Below, piece by piece: positions 1-6,695 of a stretch of 18,263 bases of DNA (position 1 is its first letter; the number at the start of each line of letters is the position of its first letter). The DNA comes from Mageeibacillus sp. UBA5734 (GTDB taxonomy: Bacteria; Bacillota; Clostridia; Saccharofermentanales; UBA5734): the NCBI GenBank assembly GCA_002419365.1, contig DIGA01000117.1:77453-95715 (forward strand). Reading direction: 5' to 3'. Both the position numbers and the translations under genes were made by a program. The notes under the pieces are model-generated. The model saw only the letters and a list, made by a program, of their open reading frames with translations, made no database searches and was not told the DNA's origin.

Positions 1-28
1 ACAACCGCTGAGGCTGTAGGGTTTCTCT

Positions 29-104
29 TGGTGATCCGCCGGAGGCTCGAACTCCGGACCCCCTGATTAAAAGTCAGGTGCTCTACCGACTGAGCTAGCG
101 GATC
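29..104 (-). tRNA. tRNA-Lys (anticodon TTT)
   Basis: On the minus strand the sequence folds as a complete 76-nt tRNA with an encoded CCA end (TGG at 29-31 on the plus strand). The seven-base acceptor stem is GATCCGC (5', ending at 104) paired with GCGGATC (33-39 on plus). The anticodon is TTT at 69-71 inside the loop CTTTTAA, closed by CTGA/TCAG. The T-arm contains the usual TTCGAGC. It lies 2 nt downstream of tRNA-Gln and is the last tRNA of the cluster visible; the left edge of the window is only 28 nt away, so more tRNAs could follow. Confidence 0.97.
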
Positions 105-106
105 AT

Positions 107-181
107 TGGCTGGGGTGGCAGGATTTGAACCTACGCATGCGGGAGTCAAAGTCCCGTGCCTTACCGCTTGGCGACACCCCA
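107..181 (-). tRNA. tRNA-Gln (anticodon TTG)
   Basis: A 75-nt tRNA on the minus strand with CCA encoded. The acceptor stem TGGGGTG pairs with CACCCCA, and the discriminator base is G, as usual for glutamine tRNAs. The anticodon is TTG (plus positions 147-149) in the loop CTTTGAC, and the T-loop is TTCAAAT. It is the middle gene of the His-Gln-Lys cluster, 52 nt after tRNA-His and 2 nt before tRNA-Lys. Confidence 0.96.
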
Positions 182-233
182 CCGGTCGGCATGATCGGTC
201 ACAGGTGCCTGGCGGCCCCGATCGGGAGATGAA

Positions 234-311
234 TGGGGTGGGATATGGGAATCGAACCCACGACCTCCAGAGCCACAATCTGGCACTCTAACCAACTGAG
301 CTAATCCCACC
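234..311 (-). tRNA. tRNA-His (anticodon GTG)
   Basis: A minus-strand tRNA with acceptor stem GTGGGAT/ATCCCAC, discriminator C and encoded CCA. The extra G-1 (complement of c311), which pairs with C73 and is the identity element of tRNA-His, is present in the DNA and included in the coordinates. The anticodon is GTG (plus 274-276) in the loop TTGTGGC, and the T-loop is TTCGATT. It is the promoter-proximal gene of the cluster, about 30 nt from the -10 box. Confidence 0.96.
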
Positions 312-342
312 ACGTAGATCCCGGCTGCCGTGGCACGAAGTG

Positions 343-371
343 ATTATAAGGATCGCACAAAGGCTTGTCAA
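343..371 (-). promoter_or_regulatory. Consensus sigma-A promoter of the tRNA operon
   Basis: On the minus strand a perfect -35 TTGACA (plus 366-371) is separated by exactly 17 nt from a perfect -10 TATAAT (plus 343-348). Transcription should start near position 336 and run into tRNA-His at 311. A perfect match in both hexamers at the ideal spacing is what is expected of a strong stable-RNA promoter. Confidence 0.92.
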
Positions 372-379
372 GCGATCCT
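349..379. repeat. 8-bp inverted repeat over the tRNA promoter
   Basis: AGGATCGC (349-356) and GCGATCCT (372-379) are perfect inverse complements separated by 15 nt. The dyad covers the spacer and the -35 hexamer of the tRNA promoter and abuts its -10 box. That is a typical operator position, but no regulator can be named and chance is not excluded. Confidence 0.6.
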
Positions 380-416
380 GGAAAAATCGCCTCAACGAAT
401 TTTCCAGGAATTTTTT
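376..416. repeat. 10-bp inverted repeat followed by a T run, between divergent promoters
   Basis: TCCTGGAAAA (376-385) and TTTTCCAGGA (400-409) form a perfect 10-bp stem with a 14-nt loop, followed on the plus strand by ATTTTTTG (410-416). On the plus strand this resembles a rho-independent terminator with an AT-rich stem. No plus-strand gene precedes it, so it may instead block antisense transcription out of the tRNA operon or act as an operator. Its left arm shares four bases with the dyad over the tRNA promoter. Confidence 0.55.
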
Positions 417-439
417 GCCAAATTTCAGGTTGCTCATTC

Positions 440-448
440 TGCTATACT
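440..448 (+). promoter_or_regulatory. Probable extended -10 promoter for the acetyltransferase gene
   Basis: TGCTATACT (440-448) matches an extended -10 element (TGn followed by TATACT). No good -35 hexamer sits 16-18 nt upstream; the closest TTG-type match, TTGCCA at 415-420, is 22 nt away. Extended -10 promoters can work without a -35. It lies about 50 nt upstream of the chosen start codon at 499. Confidence 0.45.
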
Positions 449-498
449 GGTATCCGGAGCTATCGTGGCTTATCGATCATTTCCCCGGAGGTCTGATC

Positions 499-1083
499 AT
501 GACTGAATTTCACTCCAGCCATCCGCTGCCGGTCATCGAAAAACTACCGCTGAATGGACCTCGCCTGTCCTTGACTGCCTACAGTAAAGACGATCTGGCA
601 GCCTTGTTGCCCTTTTTCCAAGATCTATCGACCTTGCGCTATTATCTTCCGACCACCGTTCGTCCTTTTAATTTGGAGCAGCTCGATCTTCTGCTGTCGG
701 ATTGGAATGACGGCCAGAGCAATTTCGTCTTTGCCATCCGCCATAAGGGTGAGATCTGTGGCTTGGTCAACTTGGACGGCCTCGATTTCCCGAATAGCCA
801 TGCTGAGATTGGTATTGCCATCACGGACAAATTGCAGCGAGGCCAGGGTTTTGCCGGCGAGGCGCTCCAGCTGCTGCTCGACTTTGCCTTCGGCGAGCTC
901 AATTTGCAGCGGATCTGGTGCCGGATCATCAGTGGCAACGACCCTTCGGTCCGCTTGTTCACCCGGACAGGTTTTGTCCAGGAAGGCGTCTTGCGCCAAC
1001 ATGTACGTCGCTCTGGCTCATTTCGCGACATGCTGGTCTTTGGCCTTCTGCGCGATGAATACAAGGCGCTGGCAAACCCATAG
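499..1083 (+). CDS. GNAT-family N-acetyltransferase, RimJ/RimL type
   Basis: The 194-residue product fits the GNAT fold of the RimJ/RimL/SpeG-like group, which transfers acetyl from acetyl-CoA to an amine such as a protein N-terminus, an amino acid or a polyamine. The acetyl-CoA motif A is visible as QRGQGFAGEAL (residues 113-123), following the strand HAEIGIAI. Motif B follows as NDPSVRLFTRTGF (147-159), with the usual 'GFVQEGVLR' continuation. The reading frame is open further upstream, but ATG 499 is preferred because CCGGAGG lies 8 nt before it and the upstream residues do not resemble the family. It diverges from the tRNA operon and precedes pfp by 127 nt. The substrate cannot be read from sequence. 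Confidence 0.88.
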   Translation: MTEFHSSHPLPVIEKLPLNGPRLSLTAYSKDDLAALLPFFQDLSTLRYYLPTTVRPFNLEQLDLLLSDWNDGQSNFVFAIRHKGEICGLVNLDGLDFPNSHAEIGIAITDKLQRGQGFAGEALQLLLDFAFGELNLQRIWCRIISGNDPSVRLFTRTGFVQEGVLRQHVRRSGSFRDMLVFGLLRDEYKALANP

Positions 1084-1127
1084 GCCCCATCTGGCAGCAG
1101 ATCTTCCAGCACACTTTCATGTTTGGC

Positions 1128-1156
1128 TTGTCCCACTTTTCGTTGCATGGTAAGAT
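1128..1156 (+). promoter_or_regulatory. Candidate promoter of the phosphofructokinase gene
   Basis: TTGTCC (1128-1133) and TAAGAT (1151-1156) are separated by 17 nt, giving a plausible sigma-A promoter with four or five of six matches in each box. The start codon follows at 1211 behind a strong Shine-Dalgarno sequence. No other element with proper spacing was seen in the 127-nt gap after the acetyltransferase gene. Confidence 0.5.
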
Positions 1157-1210
1157 AGTTTCGGTATTTGATGTTCCGGATGGAATCCGGGAATTACAGG
1201 AGGATTTTTC

Positions 1211-2458
1211 ATGAGCAAACTGATAGGTAATGCGATTTTCGGCCAGTCCGGCGGCCCGACTTCAGTCATCAACGCCAGTGCTGCAGGCGTCTTTACAGAA
1301 GCCCTCAAGCAGACTGGCGTGATCGAGAAGGTTTATGGCGCAGCCAATGGCATCGTGGGCATCCTGAACGAGAAATTCTATGACATCGGACAGGAGGATC
1401 CGGCTGAGCTCGAACTGCTCAAGACCACCCCCTCCTCTGCCCTCGGCTCCTGCCGCTACAAACTGGCCAAACCAGAAGTCGACGACACCGACTACAAGCG
1501 CATCCTCGAGGTCTTCAAGAAATACAACATCCGCTATTTCTTCTACAACGGCGGCAATGACTCGATGGACACCTGCAACAAGATCTCCAAGTTTATTGCC
1601 AAGTCCGGCTATGAATGCCGTGTCATCGGCGTGCCCAAGACCATCGACAACGACCTGTTCGGCACTGACCACTGTCCGGGCTTTGCCTCTGCAGCCAAAT
1701 ACATCGCCACCACGGTCATGGAGGTCTACCTCGATGCCCGCGTCTATGATACCGGCATGATCACTGTCATCGAAATCATGGGCCGCAATGCCGGCTGGCT
1801 GACTGCCGCTTCCGCTCTGGCTGCTCACAAGGGTCTCGGTCCGGACCTGATCTACCTGCCGGAAGTCGACTTTGACCTCGACAAAATGCTCGCTGATGTC
1901 AAGAAAGTCTACGAGAAAGAAAAGAAAGTCATCGTTTGCGTCTCCGAAGGTGTCAAAACCAAGGAAGGCAAATACATTCCCGAGCTGGTCGGTGAAGTCT
2001 CCGTCGATGCATTCGGCCACAAGCAGATGGGTGGCACAGCTGCCGTGCTCGCCAACTACCTCAAGGAAAAGATGGGCTGCAAGGTCCGTGGCATCGAATT
2101 GTCCCTGATGCAGCGCTGCGCCGCTCACCTGGCCTCCAAGTCTGACGTCGAGGAATCCTTCCTCTCAGGCCAGACCGCTGTCCGTATCGCCGTGGACGGC
2201 ATGACCGACTTCATGGTTGGTTTCCAGCGTCCTGAGCAGGGTGAATATAAATGCGAGATCAAGCTGATCCCCCTGAACGATGTCGCTAACACTGAAAAAG
2301 TGGTACCGAAAGAATGGATCAATGATGAAGGCAACTTCGTCAACGAGAAATTCGTTGAATACGCTCTGCCTCTGATCCAGGGCGAGTCAAAGATTGCGAT
2401 CGAAGATGGCCTGCCCCGTTTCGCCAAGCTCAAGAAAGTCCTCGTTGAGACAAAGTAA
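1211..2458 (+). CDS. pfp: Pyrophosphate-dependent 6-phosphofructokinase
   Basis: This 415-residue enzyme phosphorylates fructose 6-phosphate to fructose 1,6-bisphosphate in glycolysis, in the cytoplasm. PfkA-family motifs are clear: GQSGGPT (11-17), GGNDS (114-118), PKTIDND (142-148) and MGRNAGW (190-196). Donor choice is read from two positions. Lys in PKTIDND replaces the Gly of ATP enzymes, and Asp117 replaces the Gly of GGDGS. Both are established marks of PPi-dependent enzymes, which make the step reversible and save ATP. Asn116 replaces the usual Asp of GGD; I recall this from clostridial homologues. The start is fixed by ACAGGAGG ahead of ATG 1211. It appears to be a single-gene transcript with its own promoter and terminator. 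Confidence 0.94.
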   Translation: MSKLIGNAIFGQSGGPTSVINASAAGVFTEALKQTGVIEKVYGAANGIVGILNEKFYDIGQEDPAELELLKTTPSSALGSCRYKLAKPEVDDTDYKRILEVFKKYNIRYFFYNGGNDSMDTCNKISKFIAKSGYECRVIGVPKTIDNDLFGTDHCPGFASAAKYIATTVMEVYLDARVYDTGMITVIEIMGRNAGWLTAASALAAHKGLGPDLIYLPEVDFDLDKMLADVKKVYEKEKKVIVCVSEGVKTKEGKYIPELVGEVSVDAFGHKQMGGTAAVLANYLKEKMGCKVRGIELSLMQRCAAHLASKSDVEESFLSGQTAVRIAVDGMTDFMVGFQRPEQGEYKCEIKLIPLNDVANTEKVVPKEWINDEGNFVNEKFVEYALPLIQGESKIAIEDGLPRFAKLKKVLVETK

Positions 2459-2490
2459 TCGTCACCAGCATGACCGGTTGTTGAATCAGG

Positions 2491-2520
2491 AAGGGCTGCC
2501 AGCTGGCAGCCCTTTTTCTT
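2491..2520 (+). terminator. Rho-independent terminator after pfp
   Basis: AAGGGCTGCC (2491-2500) and GGCAGCCCTT (2505-2514) form a perfect 10-bp stem with the tetraloop AGCT, followed by TTTTTCTT. It starts 32 nt after the pfp stop codon. Read on the minus strand the hairpin is not followed by a T run, so it is a poor terminator for the convergent operon ending at 2556. Confidence 0.93.
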
Positions 2521-2555
2521 GTTTATGAGTCTCTGCTAAGTCCTGAGGGGCGGCT

Positions 2556-3257
2556 TCAGGTTGATCTGGATTTGCCCTTTTTAGCTTTAGGTGCTGTTTT
2601 CTTTTTTGCTGGTGGCATTCGTTTGGCCAGGACCTGTGGACGGGCAACGGAATAACCAAAAAAGCCCAGCAGTTTGCCCAGTGAATAATAATTGCCATGC
2701 GCATAGGCAACAAGTCCGGCCTTGTCCAGACGCAGACGGTTGTCAGCGTCGAGCAAGCTTGGGTTCACTTCCACCGCTGCCACGCGAGCCAGGAAAAGAT
2801 CATGGGAACCGAGGGGCAGGATCTGCTCCACCTGGCAGGAAAGCGTGAGTGGGCTCTGGGCAACCGCTGGCGCATGGTTCATCTGGCTGGCCTTGACGGC
2901 ACTGAGCTTGCAGGCAGAGAACTTGTCCAAATCCCGGCCTGATTTGACACCGCAAAAATCAGTCGCCTGCAGGAGCTTCTCATCAACCAGATTGATGACA
3001 AACTCCCGGCTTTGGCTGATCTGGGTGTGGGAGTACCGTGAAGGCCGGATGGAAACAGAAACCATGGGGGGCTCGGAATTGACCGTACCTGCCCAGGCAA
3101 CCGTTATTAAATTGGCCTGGTCACAGCCTTCCCCAGGCAAGCCACAGCAGGATACCAGCACCACCGGGACCGGGGCCAGCAAGGTCGAAGGATTCAGTTC
3201 CACTTTGGGAGAAAAAAACTGAGATTGTGGTGTGTTCAAATCAGGGTGCTGATCCAT
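2556..3257 (-). CDS. Flavin reductase-like (FMN-binding split barrel) protein with basic tail
   Basis: The 233-residue protein resembles the flavin reductase/flavoredoxin family, which binds FMN in a split beta-barrel and reduces flavin or moves electrons. Family features include the N-terminal 'NPSTLLAPVPVVLVSCCG' strand, the 'ITVAWAGTVNSEPPMVSVSIRPSRYSH' block (51-77) and the 'SREFVINLVDEKL' strand with 'TDFCGVKSGRDLDKF'. The last 20 or so residues (about 212-232) are rich in Lys, Arg, Pro and Ala and look disordered. It is the last gene of the thyA operon, 12 nt after ogt, and the Shine-Dalgarno-like GTGAGG precedes ATG 3257. Substrate and partner are unknown. The two adjacent cysteines at 37-38 could be redox-active or metal-binding, but this is a guess. 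Confidence 0.82.
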   Translation of the reverse strand: MDQHPDLNTPQSQFFSPKVELNPSTLLAPVPVVLVSCCGLPGEGCDQANLITVAWAGTVNSEPPMVSVSIRPSRYSHTQISQSREFVINLVDEKLLQATDFCGVKSGRDLDKFSACKLSAVKASQMNHAPAVAQSPLTLSCQVEQILPLGSHDLFLARVAAVEVNPSLLDADNRLRLDKAGLVAYAHGNYYSLGKLLGFFGYSVARPQVLAKRMPPAKKKTAPKAKKGKSRST

Positions 3258-3269
3258 CGTGCCTCACTT

Positions 3270-3815
3270 TCATATACCAAGCATTTCGTGGTTGAGCAAA
3301 TAAGCTTTCAAGTCGATGCCACCTGCAAAGCCAACCAGGCGGCCATTCTTGCCAATCACCCGGTGGCAGGGAACCATCACAGGCAGTGGATTGGCAGCAC
3401 ACGCTGAACCTACTGCCCGTGCCAGCTGGCGCGGTACTTGGCCCGGTTTGGCGATCCGGTAGGCCAAATCTTCATAAGACCAGGTCGCCCCATAGGGAAT
3501 CTGGCGCAATTGATCCCAGACCAGACGCTGGAATACTGTCCCAGACTGAATGTCGACCGGAACCGAAAAGGTCTGCAGCTGCCCGGAGAAATAGGCTCGA
3601 AGCTGGCGGCAGGCCTCCAGCAGGACCGGAGGAGCATCATCCACGACCATCTGGCGGCCAGGCCTGCTGGCTCCGGGAAAGGCAGGATCGAGAAAGTTGA
3701 TCCGGATGATGGCGGTCTCATTGCTCTGGAGATGAAGGGCGCCAGCAGCAAAAGTCAGAATGGCGTCATAAATGATCTGAGTGGGCTTTGGCGCCTGCTG
3801 GATCTGGCTCGTCAT
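3270..3815 (-). CDS. ogt: Methylated-DNA--protein-cysteine S-methyltransferase
   Basis: This 181-residue suicide repair protein transfers the alkyl group from O6-alkylguanine (or O4-alkylthymine) to its own cysteine. The acceptor motif PCHRV is at residues 149-153, with Cys150 as acceptor. The DNA-binding helix-turn-helix part reads 'VFQRLVWDQLRQIPYGATWSYEDLA' and 'RAVGSACAANPLPVMVPCHRVIGKNGRLVGFAGGID', matching the family closely. There is no AdaA-type zinc domain, so it is the stand-alone Ogt/MGMT form. It starts 3 nt after the lipoprotein stop codon, with GGAGG inside the end of that gene, and so is translationally coupled to it. Confidence 0.95.
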   Translation of the reverse strand: MTSQIQQAPKPTQIIYDAILTFAAGALHLQSNETAIIRINFLDPAFPGASRPGRQMVVDDAPPVLLEACRQLRAYFSGQLQTFSVPVDIQSGTVFQRLVWDQLRQIPYGATWSYEDLAYRIAKPGQVPRQLARAVGSACAANPLPVMVPCHRVIGKNGRLVGFAGGIDLKAYLLNHEMLGI

Positions 3816-3818
3816 CTT

Positions 3819-5309
3819 TCATCCCTCCTCTCTCTGGTCCCAGGCCTGCTGCATACTCTGGATAACCGACTCAACGTCTGGCTCAGCCAAGAGACGGTAA
3901 GCCGATGGACCAGCCAGTTCTCGCTGCACCGCAGGCCAGTCAAAGACTTTGAAAGCTCCTCCAGGTGCAGGATGGTCCAGCAAATCTGGCAACTTCTCCA
4001 ATGCGCCTGTACGGCCGCTGATTGGATCGAGATAGGCAGTCCAGACTTCCCTGTCCCGGACAATCGGGAAAAGGCCTGGTTGCGGCGACAGGCGATTCTG
4101 AAGGAACAGGGCATCTGGATCTGCGGCCAGAAAGGCTGCGACCTGGCATGCCAGACCTGGCTGGCCAGTGGATTTACTGACACTGAGTGCCTGGACTCTG
4201 ACTGGATAGGGACTTTTTGTGGCTGCTGTCGAAGGGAGCGGCAAGACCAGGTGATCTGGACTGCCAGAATCAAGCGTGGCCAGCTGGCTGGAATCAATGA
4301 CCTGGTATGCTACCTGGTGGCCATCCAGTTTATCCTGAGTAGCTGCCACATAATCTGGATAGCCGATCGACGCTGCAATGCCTGTCGCTCCCTCTGCAAC
4401 CAGATGGCGCAAGGCTTGGACCGTACTGATAAATTCAGGCCGGCTGAAATCATAGCCAGAACCATTCCAGCCCGCCCATCCGGTATGAGCATCTGTACCG
4501 CTCACCAGGACAGTCACCAGCGCTTCCGGATTGGCTATGGCCAGCTGAGTTGCGTCAGAACCAGCCACCAGCTGATGGCACTGTTCGACAAATTCCGGCC
4601 AGGTGGGTCTTTCTTCAAACCCACCCGGAACTGCGTCTGGCACAGATCGAGGATGGTACAGCAAAACCGGGACTGACAACCGCCAGGGCAAATAAAGAAA
4701 ACCCTGTGGGCTTTGGCTGTCAGATAGCAATGCGGGACTGACTTTGTCTGCAGCCAGCCGTTTGTCATCCATCAGGTAGGAGGTCAGGTCCAAAAGCTGA
4801 CTGGCCTGCAGGGCTGAATAATGGTCAGTCAGCACCAGGTCAGGCCAGGTGCCTGCAGCTGTCCAGATCCGGGCCAGCTCATCCGTCAGGAATTCGGCCT
4901 GCGGCAGCGGTTCTGCCACCAGGCGCAGATCGGAATCGTAGGCGGACAGGTAGTCCAGGCTGATGTGGCTACCGCGGCTGTCCTCGTGTCCCAGGGTGCT
5001 GACCTGGTTTTGTGTCAGTTCGTAATACCGGCCCAGAAGATCCAGTTGATCCGCTTGCCAGGGACCTGCTACACGCAGGGTGACACGCTGTCGGTGAGTC
5101 AATCCATCATCCGGAGCTGTCGTGGTGCTTGGTTCGGACAGACTCGGTGCTGATGCTTGCTGGCCACCAGAACGCAGGGGTATTTCCGGATAATTGGATG
5201 ACGCTGGCAAAGCACAACCAGCCAAAGGCAAAGAGACCAGGGCCAGGCACCCGATCCCGATCCCCAGGATCCATCTGCGGCAGGTCCATTTATCCATTGG
5301 TTTTTTCAT
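3819..5309 (-). CDS. Extracellular solute-binding-type lipoprotein (no transporter partner nearby)
   Basis: A 496-residue secreted lipoprotein. The N-terminus has a charged region (MKKPMDKWTCRR), a hydrophobic stretch (residues 13-30) and the lipobox LAGC with Cys32 as the lipidated residue. A Ser/Thr/Pro/Gly-rich linker (about 33-70) follows. The remainder resembles family-1-like extracellular solute-binding proteins: 'LARIWTAAGTWPDLVLTDHYSALQASQLLDLTSYL', then 'LYLPWRLSVPVLLYHPRSV' and 'TWPEFVEQCHQLV'. Such proteins usually deliver sugars or other solutes to an ABC permease, but no permease or ATPase gene is present here. Two starts are possible: ATG 5309, overlapping folA by 20 nt, or ATG 5297, overlapping it by 8 nt (ATGGATAA). 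Neither has a clear Shine-Dalgarno, so coupling to folA is likely. The family assignment is moderately sure and the ligand is unknown. Confidence 0.78.
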   Translation of the reverse strand: MKKPMDKWTCRRWILGIGIGCLALVSLPLAGCALPASSNYPEIPLRSGGQQASAPSLSEPSTTTAPDDGLTHRQRVTLRVAGPWQADQLDLLGRYYELTQNQVSTLGHEDSRGSHISLDYLSAYDSDLRLVAEPLPQAEFLTDELARIWTAAGTWPDLVLTDHYSALQASQLLDLTSYLMDDKRLAADKVSPALLSDSQSPQGFLYLPWRLSVPVLLYHPRSVPDAVPGGFEERPTWPEFVEQCHQLVAGSDATQLAIANPEALVTVLVSGTDAHTGWAGWNGSGYDFSRPEFISTVQALRHLVAEGATGIAASIGYPDYVAATQDKLDGHQVAYQVIDSSQLATLDSGSPDHLVLPLPSTAATKSPYPVRVQALSVSKSTGQPGLACQVAAFLAADPDALFLQNRLSPQPGLFPIVRDREVWTAYLDPISGRTGALEKLPDLLDHPAPGGAFKVFDWPAVQRELAGPSAYRLLAEPDVESVIQSMQQAWDQREEG

Positions 5310-5784
5310 AGACCAGATAATTGAAAACCAGTCCATTTTCTTCCTGGGCTGGTTCCGACCGAACACAGTGCCACTCTGGCAGCTGATCAAGGTTGGGGAA
5401 ATACGTGTCCGCTTGCTGTTGGTGGTGGACGCGGGTGACATAAACACGCTGGCAGTCAGGCAGGAATTCACGGTAGATGCTGCTGCCGCCGATCACATAG
5501 ACGTGCCTGTCCGGATACTGAGCCACCGTTGCCAGGACCTCTGCCCGGTTGTGGCAGACGGTCGCCCCTTCCAGAACCAAGGATTGGTTCCTGGAAACAA
5601 CCAGATTGATGCGGGACGGCAAGGGACGCCCGCCAGGAAAGGTCTGGAGAGTCTTGCGGCCCAGGATGACAACCTGGCCCATCGTCATTTCTTTGAACCG
5701 TTTCAGATCGGCTTTGATCCGAAACAGCAAGTCGTCCTGGTAGCCAATTCCCCAGGCAAGGTCCACTGCGACAATCGCGTCCAT
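5290..5784 (-). CDS. folA: Dihydrofolate reductase
   Basis: This 164-residue enzyme reduces dihydrofolate to tetrahydrofolate with NADPH, recycling the dihydrofolate made by ThyA. Visible family motifs are 'IVAVDLAWGIGYQDDLLFRIKADLKRFKEMTMG', with the proton-relay acid Asp26; 'VVILGRKTLQTFPGGRPLPSRINLVVSRN', which contributes to NADPH binding; and 'YVIGGSSIYREFLP', the conserved double-Gly turn. The usual 'LPW' before the helix is 'LLF', a mild variation. Length is normal for bacterial DHFR. The start at 5784 lies 4 nt after the thyA stop, and the stop TAA overlaps the following lipoprotein gene. Confidence 0.96.
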   Translation of the reverse strand: MDAIVAVDLAWGIGYQDDLLFRIKADLKRFKEMTMGQVVILGRKTLQTFPGGRPLPSRINLVVSRNQSLVLEGATVCHNRAEVLATVAQYPDRHVYVIGGSSIYREFLPDCQRVYVTRVHHQQQADTYFPNLDQLPEWHCVRSEPAQEENGLVFNYLVYEKTNG

Positions 5785-5788
5785 CTCA

Positions 5789-6619
5789 TCAGACCGCCAC
5801 TGGGATCCGGGTCATTTTCTCTCCGGCCTGGTAATCCTTCAGCTCGATATCGGAGAGTGTGAATTGGTAGAAATCCTTGATCTCCGGGTTGATCACCAGG
5901 GCGGGGGCCGGAAAGGCTGTGCGGGAAATGAGTTCCCGGACCAGGGGCACATGGCGGTCGTAGATGTGGGCATCGGCGATGACATGGACCAGCTCACCCA
6001 CCGCAAGGCCGCTGACCTGGGCAAACAGGTGGACAAGAACGGCATACTGGGTGACGTTCCAGCTATTGGCTACCAGCATATCCTGTGAACGCTGGTTCAG
6101 GATGGCGTTGAGCGTGTTACCGGAGACATTGAGGGTCAGGCTGTAGGCGCAAGGATATAGTTGCATGGCGTGCAAGTCCTGGTGATTGTACAGGTTCGTC
6201 AGCATGCGCCGGCTGCTGGGGTTGTACTGGAGATCAAACAGCAGGCGGTCAACCTGGTCGAACTCACCTTCTTTGTAGATCGCCTTTTGAGCCAGCTGAT
6301 AGCCGTAAGCTTTGCCGATCGTTCCCTGCTCATCAGCCCAGCTGTCCCAGATGTGACTGTTCAGGTCAGTGACCCGGTTCGACTTTTTCTGCCAGATCCA
6401 GAGCAATTCGTCAATGGCTGCTTTGAAATTGATCGGGCGCAAGGTCAGGATGGGGAATTCTTCAGCCAGATTGTACCGGTTGACAATCCCGAAGGACTTG
6501 ATGGTGTAGGCAGGTGTACCATCGTCCCAGCGCGGGCGGACATCGTTGCCGGTTTCATCATACCCCTCACTCAAAATCTGATGGCAATTGGCAATGAAAA
6601 GATCATCTGCACGGCTCAT
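5789..6619 (-). CDS. thyA: Thymidylate synthase (ThyA type)
   Basis: ThyA methylates dUMP to dTMP using 5,10-methylene-tetrahydrofolate and releases dihydrofolate. The 276-residue protein has the phosphate-binding arginines RRM (137-139), the catalytic Cys157 in 'LYPCAYSLTLNV', RSQD (177-180), Asn188 in 'SWNVTQY', and 'DAHIYDRH' (216-223). The residue after the catalytic Cys is Ala instead of the common His, and the region usually reading GxPFN is ANSWN. I recall similar variants in some Firmicutes, so activity is still expected. ATG 6619 follows AGGAAGG with a rather long 12-nt spacing. It is the first gene of a five-gene operon with folA, the lipoprotein, ogt and the flavin-reductase-like gene. 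Confidence 0.95.
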   Translation of the reverse strand: MSRADDLFIANCHQILSEGYDETGNDVRPRWDDGTPAYTIKSFGIVNRYNLAEEFPILTLRPINFKAAIDELLWIWQKKSNRVTDLNSHIWDSWADEQGTIGKAYGYQLAQKAIYKEGEFDQVDRLLFDLQYNPSSRRMLTNLYNHQDLHAMQLYPCAYSLTLNVSGNTLNAILNQRSQDMLVANSWNVTQYAVLVHLFAQVSGLAVGELVHVIADAHIYDRHVPLVRELISRTAFPAPALVINPEIKDFYQFTLSDIELKDYQAGEKMTRIPVAV

Positions 6620-6665
6620 GGCTCAAGTCATCCTTCCTGTCTGTAAAAACTTGTCTGCAAGTACC

Positions 6666-6694
6666 AGTATAAGCAAAGCGCTCTGGTATCACAA
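6666..6694 (-). promoter_or_regulatory. Probable promoter of the thyA operon
   Basis: On the minus strand, TTGTGA (plus 6689-6694) and TATACT (plus 6666-6671) are separated by exactly 17 nt. The -35 box lies directly after the T run of the preceding tRNA-Pro terminator, so transcription restarts immediately after termination. The start site would be near 6659, giving a leader of about 40 nt. An imperfect dyad (TACCAG/CTGGTA) overlaps the spacer and -10 box. Confidence 0.65.
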
Positions 6695-6695
6695 C

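Noticed and set aside
106..291. A short plus-strand open frame across the tRNA cluster
   Set aside because: It lies entirely over two tRNA genes in antisense and is a known kind of false prediction.
1262..2128. A 288-codon open frame opposite pfp
   Set aside because: Shadow of a strongly conserved gene; its composition (rich in Asp, Val, Gly) is what the complement of pfp codons would give.
3438..4676. A 412-codon open frame on the plus strand opposite ogt and the lipoprotein gene
   Set aside because: It crosses two well-supported minus-strand genes, has no family resemblance and no Shine-Dalgarno.
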